From Temnopleurus reevesii (Eukaryota; Echinodermata; Echinoidea; Temnopleuroida; Temnopleuridae): 12,762 nt of DNA. Made by a program: the position numbers and the translations under genes. The notes under the pieces are model-generated. The model worked only from the letters and a program-made list of their open reading frames with translations. It had not been told where the DNA came from and made no database searches. This document shows positions 7,531-12,762 of the stretch, one piece after another (position 1 is the stretch's first letter; every line of letters begins with the position of its first letter). The stretch lies in assembly GCA_036244855.1 (NCBI GenBank), contig BQKZ01004031.1:10357-23118 (forward strand), written 5' to 3'.

Positions 7531-7805
7531 CTGATGTGTATCCGGCTGTTCAACGTAATAAGCATGAATGGGATAGAATACATCGAATCGCATTCGACAA
7601 CCGATCAGAAGTGCGGGATGAGCCCTGATTGGGACGGGTGATTCCTTCGGCCCCATTAGAGAGGGCAGGGTAGGCAGGGTCAAGTCAGACTCAAAACTGC
7701 AGGCCTCCTCCCCTCAAACTCCCCCCCCAACACACACATATACACCCAAAGAGAGGATGGAAATATGCTTTCTCCCTCCTTTCTGTTATAAAGATCGTTT
7801 CAAGG

Positions 7806-8086
7806 ATAATAATAATAACAATACACAACATTTATATAGCGCTTAATCAAGTATTTCTCAGCGCTCTGTGCATTATTACCTGGCTATAGCATGGCTACCA
7901 TTCGGCGCTCGCTGCTTTCAAGGAATTTGTTCCCACCGGTACCCATTCACCTCACCTGGGTTGAGTGTAGCACAGAGCGGATACGTTTCTTGCTGAAGGA
8001 AATTGACGCCATGTGTGGAATTCGAACCTACGACCCTCGGGTTGAAAGACGAGAGTCAGAACTACTACAACACGACTTCTCCACAC
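7806..8086 (-). mobile_element. tRNA-derived SINE, copy 1
   Basis: Read on the minus strand, the SINE has a tRNA-like head with a clear B box (GGTTCGAATTC, complement of 8018-8028) and a decayed A box. A central core follows (CTCAACCCAGGTGAGGTGAA, complement of about 7945-7965). The 3' tail is AGCGCTATATAAATG followed by (TTA)n at about 7806-7820. All parts align with the SINEs at 8947 and 10365. The other version is empty here (TTGTTTCAATGATGTCAC near 8880-8897). A short possible target duplication is AGGAT/ATGAT. The 73- and 92-residue open frames across it are SINE sequence, not genes. Confidence 0.85.
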
Positions 8087-8584
8087 ATGATGTCCCTCAG
8101 AAAAGCCTGTGATGGTTTTCCGCGCGACAGGAGGGGTGAAATCTAGGGGATTGTTTCGATTTGTAGAGGATTGTGCGGTCAGACACAGTCCTGGCCTGTC
8201 TACCAGTAGGACATAAGGACAAATTACCATTGACCCTATTCTAAAATCACCATCTCTATAACATTTCTAAAAACAACACCATGCACTTGTCATCAGCCAA
8301 TTTGCAGCCTACTGTTTTCAATAACCTGTCCTATCAAGTCAAACTGAGTTATTGCTCAATCCATCACCTACACAGACATGACAGACAAGACTAGTAGAGA
8401 CTCTATAAAGGCTCAATCATGCTTGTTCGTGGTTCATCACTCGCGAAATTAAGGAGAGGATCAGCAGTTCAACGTCGGTTAAGCGTCTTTCCTCCTTATT
8501 TCTTCGTCAGGTGACAAACAAAGACAAATCAAAATAATACCATCACTTCATGTCGACCACCAACCCTTCGCCAATAAAGACATA

Positions 8585-8700
8585 CTCACATATTTGAGCT
8601 TTAAGCCTGTGTCAAGCCCAGCGTTTGGAAAATTAAAAACGCACACTGGACGCGGAAGAAATAATTGTCTGTATTAGAAACATGTTGTGCCAATCAGGGG
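8585..8700. mobile_element. Family D MITE copy 3, truncated before the join
   Basis: The start CTCACATATTTGAG, then AAGCCTGTGTC and GGAAAATTAAAAACGC, aligns with the left arm of family D copy 2. After about 8645 it diverges into unrelated bases and a G run. The expected right arm is absent, either a real deletion or poor sequence at the contig end. Confidence 0.7.
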
Positions 8701-8708
8701 GGGGGGGG

Positions 8709-8709
8709 N
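8709..8709. other. Contig join (single n)
   Basis: Preceded by a run of about 11 G and followed at once by ATACACCC, which restarts the sequence at 7740. Confidence 0.9.
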
Positions 8710-8946
8710 ATACACCCAAAGAGAGGAATATAGTCGCTACATTTAGCACATTCTGTAATTTTGACCAGTTTATCTGGGAAGACCCGAAAGAACGTTTACT
8801 AATGCATTCTTGGTACTATGAAAGGTAACATTTAATGGAAAATTGCTTTCGCCCTCCTTTCTGTTATAAGGGTAGGGTTGTTTCAATGATGTCACTCAGA
8901 AAATCATGTGATGGTTTACTGCGCGACGGGAGGGGTGACATCTAGG

Positions 8947-9259
8947 GGCGCCGTGGTGTAGTGGTCGTGACTCTCGCCATTCAACTAGAAGATCGTAGGT
9001 TCGAATTCTACCCATGGCGTCAATTTCCTTCAGCAAGAAATTCATCCACATTGTGCTGCACTCAACCCAGGTGAGGTGAATGGATACCTGGCAGGAATAT
9101 TTATTCCTTGAAATGCCAAGTGCGCCGCGGATTGCTGTCGGGCTAAAGCCAGGGTAATAATAATGTAAAGCACCTTGAGCACTCAGCAGAGTGGATACAT
9201 GTACGTGCGCTATATAAATTGCATCTATTATAATAATTATTATCATTAGTATTATTATT
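8947..9259 (+). mobile_element. tRNA-derived SINE, copy 2
   Basis: The head GGCGCCGTGGTGTAGTGG contains an A box TGGTGTAGTGG (8954-8964). The B box GGTTCGAATTC (8998-9008) lies about 34 bp on, normal spacing for a type 2 RNA polymerase III promoter. By eye the head looks most like tRNA-Val. The shared core CTCAACCCAGGTGAGG (9061-9076) follows, then the tail CGCTATATAAATTGC (9209-9223) and an ATT/TAA-rich end. The other version reads GAAATCTAGGGGATTGTTTCG (about 8138-8158) without the SINE. No clear target duplication can be separated from the ATT tail. Confidence 0.88.
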
Positions 9260-9692
9260 GTTTCGACTTGTAGAGGATTGGGCTGTCAGACACCTGGGCT
9301 ACCTATACCAGTAGGATTTAGAACCAATTAGCCTTGACCTAAATCTAAAATCATCATCTCTAACAATTCTAAAAACAGCACCATGCACTTGTCATCACCC
9401 AATTTGCAGCCTACTGTTTTCAATAACCTGTCCTATCAAGTCAAACTGAGTTATTGCTCAATTCATTATCTACACAGACAAGGCTAGTCTCTATATTCTA
9501 TAAAGGCTCACTCATGCTGGTTTATGGCCCATCATTCGTGAAATTAGGGAGACGAGCAGCAGAACGCCTTCTGCACTTCAACGTCGGCTGAGTGTCTTCC
9601 CCCTTATCTCTTGGTCAGGTGATAAGCAAAGACAAAACAAAATAGGACCATCACTTCGAGTCGACCACCAACCCTTCGCCGATAAAGACAGA

Positions 9693-9818
9693 CTCAGATT
9701 TTTGAGCTTTAAGCCTGTGTCATGCCCAGCGTTTGGAAAATTAAAAACGCTCCATGGACGCAAAAATACGCAGGTCATGCAGTGGACTGACGTTCGATGA
9801 ACGCTCCTTAGGCGTTTT
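9693..9818. mobile_element. Family D MITE copy 4, cut at hairpin apex
   Basis: The left arm matches copies 2 and 3 (CTCAGATTTTTGAG, AAGCCTGTGTCATGCCC, ATTAAAAACGC) and continues to TGGACTGACG and GAACGCTCC, the central segment of copy 2. The contig stops there, at the expected tip of the palindrome. Confidence 0.75.
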
Positions 9819-9819
9819 N
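9819..9819. other. Contig join (single n)
   Basis: A single n within the predicted loop of a fold-back element. The sequence after it (9820 on) does not repeat the earlier contig and does not supply the missing right arm. Confidence 0.85.
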
Positions 9820-9986
9820 TTCTGTTTACTGATGTCACCAAAATGGTCTTAAACTTGTCAATTTTAAGTGATTGATGAATTTTCTATCTCTCATCATCGG
9901 ATGGTATCTTTTAAAACCGCTCTCATCAAGTTGTCATCGTATGGGTATTTCCCTTATTCCCATGCGGCAAGGATTCCGGCTATAGG

Positions 9987-10845
9987 GCCCTAGTCACATC
10001 GAAGCCCGGAAGCAACATGATCGAACACGAGTCTTTGTTCAATTCATCAGTTCATAGTTAGTTGCATTAAAACCCAAATAAAGTTTTGGTAAAAGCGAAT
10101 ATCTTCATCGCCAGATTTTGTCTTCAAATCTATATGAAATGAAATAAAGTATCATAAACATATTGCACAAAAGATTGTGCGAAAAATGAACGAGCTTGGG
10201 AAAAGCTATAAACTAAATGTGCAATCTTTCTTGATAAAGGACAACTTCCCATGCTCAGAAGTGGATGAAAATTCAGAATTTAATTGGTGTGTATGTTTCT
10301 ATATCAGTATATTGTAAAATCCATGAAATAACTTTGTATATGCCCGATAATAAGCAAAATAATGTTATAATAATAATAATAGATGCGATTTATATAGCGC
10401 ACGTATCCAATCTGCTGAGTGCTCAAGGCGCTTTACATTATTATTACACTGGCTTTAGCTCGGCAGCCATTCACGGTGCACTTATTTCAAAGAATACATA
10501 TTCCTGGAAGGTACCCATTCACCTCACCTGGGTTGAGTGCAGCACAATGTGGATGAATTTCTTGCTGAAGGAAATTGACGTCCCGGGTGGGATTCGAACC
10601 TACGGCCCTCTAGTTGAGAGGCGAGAGTCGCGACCACTATACCACGGTGCTAAAATATGATTTAACGGTCAAATTCAAATTTTCAAAAGAATCAGTTATG
10701 GTCTCAAAATGTGTATAAAAATTACATGTCATGATAAACATCCCAAAAATTCACATTTCTTTATCTTTACCAAAACTATACTTGGGCTTTAAAACAAAGA
10801 ATCACGTTGGATCGTGTCCAGCCGGGGCTTCTGTGTGACTGGGGC
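9987..10845. mobile_element. Family K inverted-repeat element with a nested SINE
   Basis: The left end GCCCTAGTCACATCGAAGCC (from 9987) is mirrored by GGCTTCTGTGTGACTGGGGC ending at 10845. Further in, ACCCAAATAAAGTTTTGG (about 10063-10088) is mirrored by CCAAAACTATACTTGGGC (10771-10788). The terminal repeats thus span at least about 90 bp with drift. The left 85 bp also aligns with the short element at 11374-11500. A SINE (10365-10650) splits the interior. Without it the element is about 570 bp. No transposase frame is visible, so it is a non-autonomous DNA transposon or an eroded relic. Confidence 0.65.
10365..10650 (-). mobile_element. tRNA-derived SINE, copy 3
   Basis: On the minus strand, the head begins GCACCGTGGTATAGTGG with A box TGGTATAGTGG (complement of 10634-10644) and B box GGTTCGAATC (complement of 10591-10600). 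The shared core (complement of about 10513-10540) and the tail GCGCTATATAAATCGC with (TTA)n at 10365-10383 follow. Possible target duplications are AAAATAATG (10356-10364) and AAAATATG (10652-10659). The 131-residue open frame across it is the SINE read on the opposite strand, not a gene. Confidence 0.88.
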
Positions 10846-10850
10846 ATTTA

Positions 10851-11151
10851 ATAGCGAAACTTGTTAGATATGAGTGCATGAATATTTCGTTTAATGATCA
10901 TGCTGATGCATGTACGTGATACATTCAGAAGAGTTGACAATTTTATCCTCTACTCGAGACGACTTTTGATGAGGGGTTAATTCCAGTTTTGACACTGCAT
11001 ACTGCTCATAATATGTTTACCCGTCCGCTTAGAATGATGGAAACCAGCGACTGCATAAAATCCAGTAGTTGGAAAACGGTTCATATTCCTTTTATGTAGC
11101 TTCCATTTCTATTTTAAGACTAATGTCGATGAAGATCTAAATGACGATTAA
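10851..11151. other. Unassigned non-coding DNA
   Basis: Between the family K element and the microsatellite I see no gene, RNA or paired repeat. Confidence 0.5.
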
Positions 11152-11283
11152 AGTGATGATGATGATGATGATGATGATGATGGTGATGATATTAATGATG
11201 ACAATAGTGATGGTGGTTGTGATGATGATAATTATAACAATAATGATAACAATGCTAATAGTAGTGATAATAATTTGATGATA
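11152..11283. repeat. GAT/GATAAT microsatellite
   Basis: A clean (GAT)n run of about ten units (11153-11182) is followed by degenerate GATGAT, GATAAT and AACAAT units up to about 11283. Confidence 0.85.
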
Positions 11284-11373
11284 AGATTAGATTTTACAGA
11301 AAATGTTAAAACTGTAATGTGTCTGTATATTTCCCTTTTACGTCCCCTTTGCACAAATTAATATATTAATGAT

Positions 11374-11500
11374 GCCCCGGTCACATAGGACCCCGGAAGC
11401 AACACGATTCACCCGATACTTTGTTACTTCACAGTTAACTGCCTCAAAACAACGAGTCGGGGTAAATCGTGTTGCTTCCTTGGTCCTACGTGACCGGGGC
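11374..11500. mobile_element. Short palindromic family K MITE
   Basis: 127 bp. GCCCCGGTCACATAGGACC is mirrored by GGTCCTACGTGACCGGGGC, and pairing continues through GGAAGCAACACGATT and AATCGTGTTGCTTCC. The loop contains CAGTTAACTG. The left 85 bp aligns with the left end of the larger element at 9987, so it looks like an internally deleted form of the same family. Two opposite open frames (70 and 86 residues) overlap here because both arms are open, and neither is likely coding. The target duplication is not resolved. Confidence 0.8.
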
Positions 11501-11791
11501 TTGAAACAGAATATATTTGATGGCAATCGACGGCTCCAACAACATAACATTTCTGAGTTTGATATTCAACTAAAGGGTATTCAAATACCGCATTTGAATT
11601 TGATAATAAGTTACATCATTACAAATTAATTGCTACTACCCCCTTTTCAGAATCCCGCCCTGTGTCGCATTCTTTAATTGAAATCAACACACACCTAAAC
11701 ACCAATTTCCTACGAAGGGTGAATCTCAATTATATATTTGCTTTTATGGATGTCACGGCAATTTACTTGACTTAATGAAATTGGGAGTGTC
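11501..11791. other. Unassigned non-coding DNA
   Basis: AT-rich spacer with no feature I can name. Confidence 0.5.
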
Positions 11792-11979
11792 GCTAGAAAG
11801 TTGAAATTGATTGCAAATCAACTGCAAATCAGTTGCGAATTAAAACGCGCAAGACGCGCATTGAACAATATTTTCGATTGGCGCCTGTATAGATCAACCA
11901 AAGAGCTTTATAATATTAACAAATAAATAAAAGCTCTTTGAGATCAACTGCAACTTGCCATTGATCACAACTTTCTAGC
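11792..11979. mobile_element. Palindromic MITE with an inner hairpin
   Basis: The ends are GCTAGAAAGTTG (11792) and CAACTTTCTAGC (to 11979), a perfect 12-bp inverted pair. Looser pairing continues through TTGATTGCAA and TTGCCATTGATCA. The right half has its own hairpin, AAAGAGCTTT (about 11900) with AAAGCTCTTT (about 11931). No coding frame is present and the family is not recognised. Confidence 0.7.
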
Positions 11980-12474
11980 AAAACCTTAGCCTAAAAGCAG
12001 AGCTGACAGCCTTCTTGAATATTCCTGAGATTTTTTATCTCATTTTATTGTTTAACTTTGACTTGAGTCACTTGCAAATAGAATGGCAGTTTTGCTTTTC
12101 CCTTGAAAACACATTTGATTCAGTTGTGGGACTTTTCACATTCTAATTTGTACCCCATATCAATACTCATTCCATTTTAACGGAGTTTTCTATAAATTTG
12201 GATTTGTGAAAATAATTTTTACTCGTGTTTTTGGATGTCGAGGGGTTCTTTATAAATATTGATTTCGAATAAAACTTTCCTTTTCACTTGTAATGCTCAG
12301 ACGTGGCGGCAGACGCCGTTTTGCAAATCACTGTCTACATCATTAAATCTAAGATTCGTAAGGCATGTACGGACTGGAATAGATTGGAAATGACTCTGCT
12401 CCCTCTAAACCTGCCTCCATTTAATCATTTTTAACCGTCAATTTAATTCAACTTGACTTTATAGAATGAGGTGA
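11980..12474. other. Possible upstream region of a gene
   Basis: This non-coding stretch lies before the candidate promoter. It contains TGAGTCA (about 12064-12070, AP-1-like), TTTGCAAAT (about 12321-12329, near-octamer) and an inverted repeat GGCGGCAGACGCC. Each is a short motif and may be chance. Confidence 0.25.
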
Positions 12475-12494
12475 TGGCGTCATGCGTATATAAA
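12475..12494 (+). promoter_or_regulatory. Candidate core promoter: ATF/CRE-like site and TATA box
   Basis: TGGCGTCA (12475-12482) is one base from the palindromic CRE TGACGTCA, and its complement TGACGCCA is a known ATF-type variant. TATATAAA (12487-12494) follows four bases later. Transcription would start about 25-32 bp downstream, near 12517-12525. The spacing and the splice signals further down support each other, but there is no transcript evidence. Confidence 0.4.
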
Positions 12495-12517
12495 TTCATC
12501 TGGACCTCTCTCTTTAA

Positions 12518-12762
12518 ATTCATCTTCCTGTGGCCTTTGTGAGCGAGTCTGTGAGTATCATACACACACACATTCACTCATCATTTACTCAAATTTCGAG
12601 TTTTACTTATTTGTGTGCAAAGTTACTTGAAGAATTTGACAACATGTTCGGGTTTTGCTTTACCTTCGTGTATATTGATGTCTCGACAGATGTGCTTGTT
12701 TTAACACTTATCGTAGCTCTTATTCAAATCTCTTTATAATAATCTTACAGAGCAGCCACTCG
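12518..12762 (+). other. Candidate 5' non-coding exon, 200-bp intron and start of exon 2
   Basis: From a start near 12518, a short exon with no ATG would end at 12550 before a strong donor, GTGAGT (12551-12556). A good acceptor, ATAATCTTACAG, ends at 12750 after a T-rich stretch, with TTTTAAC (about 12699-12705) as a possible branch site. Exon 2 would begin AGCAGCCACTCG and leave the window. A small open frame (ATG at 12644, 31 residues, hydrophobic) falls inside the proposed intron and is probably chance. The gene product cannot be guessed. Alternatively, these are chance splice-like motifs. Confidence 0.35.

Larger units (their letters stand above)
5906..7702. repeat. Duplicated block, version 2 (start of contig 2)
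   Basis: Second version of 4031-5903. It begins inside the CT tract at TATCTCTCTCTCC. It has its own insertions: MITEs at 6368-6493 and 6513-6661 and about 170 bp near 6929-7105. It lacks the MITEs at 4680-4848 and 5609-5735. Past 7702 the sequence continues into new DNA, so contig 2 extends further to the right than contig 1. That is the layout expected of overlapping allelic contigs. Confidence 0.9.
7740..8708. repeat. Second duplicated block, version 1 (end of contig 2)
   Basis: Starting at ATACACCCAAAGAGAGG (7740), this matches 8710 onward. It carries a SINE at 7806-8086 that is absent from the other version. It lacks about 110 bp (8727-8835) and the SINE at 8947-9259. The match continues through CCATGCACTTGTCATCA and ACCTGTCCTATCAAGTCAAA into family D copy 3 and fades near 8650, shortly before a G run and the n at 8709. 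Confidence 0.9.
8710..9818. repeat. Second duplicated block, version 2 (contig 3)
   Basis: Second version of 7740-8650. It contains extra sequence at 8727-8835 and a SINE at 8947-9259, and lacks the SINE at 7806-8086. The rest aligns with scattered substitutions and small indels. The 9260-9690 part is plain non-coding DNA with no gene visible. The contig ends inside family D copy 4. Confidence 0.9.

Noticed and set aside
7483..7683. 66-residue minus-strand open frame
   Set aside because: The equivalent stretch in the other version (about 5740-5900) has indels that would shift the frame, which argues against coding.
4031..7702. CRISPR-like or satellite array
   Set aside because: There are only two copies of a long block with insertions, no short regular spacing, and a contig join between them.
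7891..8230. Overlapping 73- and 92-residue open frames on both strands
   Set aside because: Both lie mainly in SINE copy 1, and antisense pairs of this sort are expected from a repeat without stops.
8947..9021. True tRNA gene (tRNA-Val-like)
   Set aside because: It has A and B boxes and partial acceptor pairing, but it continues directly into the SINE core and tail, and two other copies do the same. The anticodon arm does not fold cleanly.
8896..9246. 116-residue minus-strand open frame
   Set aside because: It covers SINE copy 2 and its tail, with the same repeat-derived peptide. Not a gene.
10265..10660. 131-residue open frame
   Set aside because: Most of it is SINE copy 3 read antisense. 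Similar translated text (HLTWVECSTMWMNFLLKEID) appears from the other SINEs, reflecting the repeat and not a protein family.
11338..11629. Two opposed open frames of 70 and 86 residues
   Set aside because: They overlap the palindromic family K MITE and mirror each other because its two arms are complementary.
12644..12739. Short hydrophobic peptide frame starting MFGFCFTF
   Set aside because: Only 31 residues, it lies in the proposed intron, and AT-rich DNA with many TTT and CTT codons readily gives hydrophobic chance frames.

Overview
The window looks like gene-poor, AT-rich non-coding DNA from a eukaryote, most likely a marine invertebrate with high heterozygosity. My best guess is an echinoderm such as a sea urchin. 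That guess rests on the style of the repeats: tRNA-derived SINEs with a (TAA)n tail next to an AGCGCTATATAAAT-like end, many fold-back MITEs, and long microsatellites. I recognise no intact protein-coding gene. The long open frames are low-complexity CT tract or SINE sequence read through.

The main organising fact is that the window is four contigs joined by single n characters at 5905, 8709 and 9819. Each of the first two joins is followed by a second version of sequence already seen. 4031-5903 recurs as 5906-7702, and 7740 to about 8650 recurs as 8710 to about 9770. In both cases the start of the new contig repeats the end of the one before. That is the pattern expected when two heterozygous haplotypes are laid end to end instead of merged. 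The real locus is probably nearer 10 kb than 12.8 kb. The two versions act as natural filled and empty sites for mobile-element insertions, so target-site behaviour can be read off directly.

Layout. 1-570: no recognised feature. 571-790: palindromic MITE (family D). 840-917: cluster of TGCGCA motifs. 1407-1430: poly-G. 1815-2050: second family D MITE. 2252-2640: minus-strand non-LTR/SINE-type 3' tail with a possible decayed retroelement end. 2760-3720: AT-rich, nothing recognised. 3846-4160: about 310 bp of nearly pure C/T. 4343-4900: nested fold-back MITEs (family H, ends GGTGTTTCACC). 5609-5735, 6368-6493 and 6513-6661: three members of a MITE family (family G, GGGCCTGTAAC) whose arms each form their own hairpin. 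7806-8086, 8947-9259 and 10365-10650: three full-length-looking SINEs. 8585-8700 and 9693-9818: family D copies that end at contig joins. 9987-10845: larger inverted-repeat element (family K) with a SINE inside it. 11152-11283: GAT-rich microsatellite. 11374-11500: short family K derivative. 11792-11979: another MITE. 12475-12762: a possible promoter (TGGCGTCA, TATATAAA), a short non-coding first exon and a 200 bp intron, suggesting that a gene begins and continues beyond the right edge.

No set of genes here works together. The biology is mobile-element activity: serial nesting, internally deleted derivatives, and insertions that differ between two versions of the same locus.
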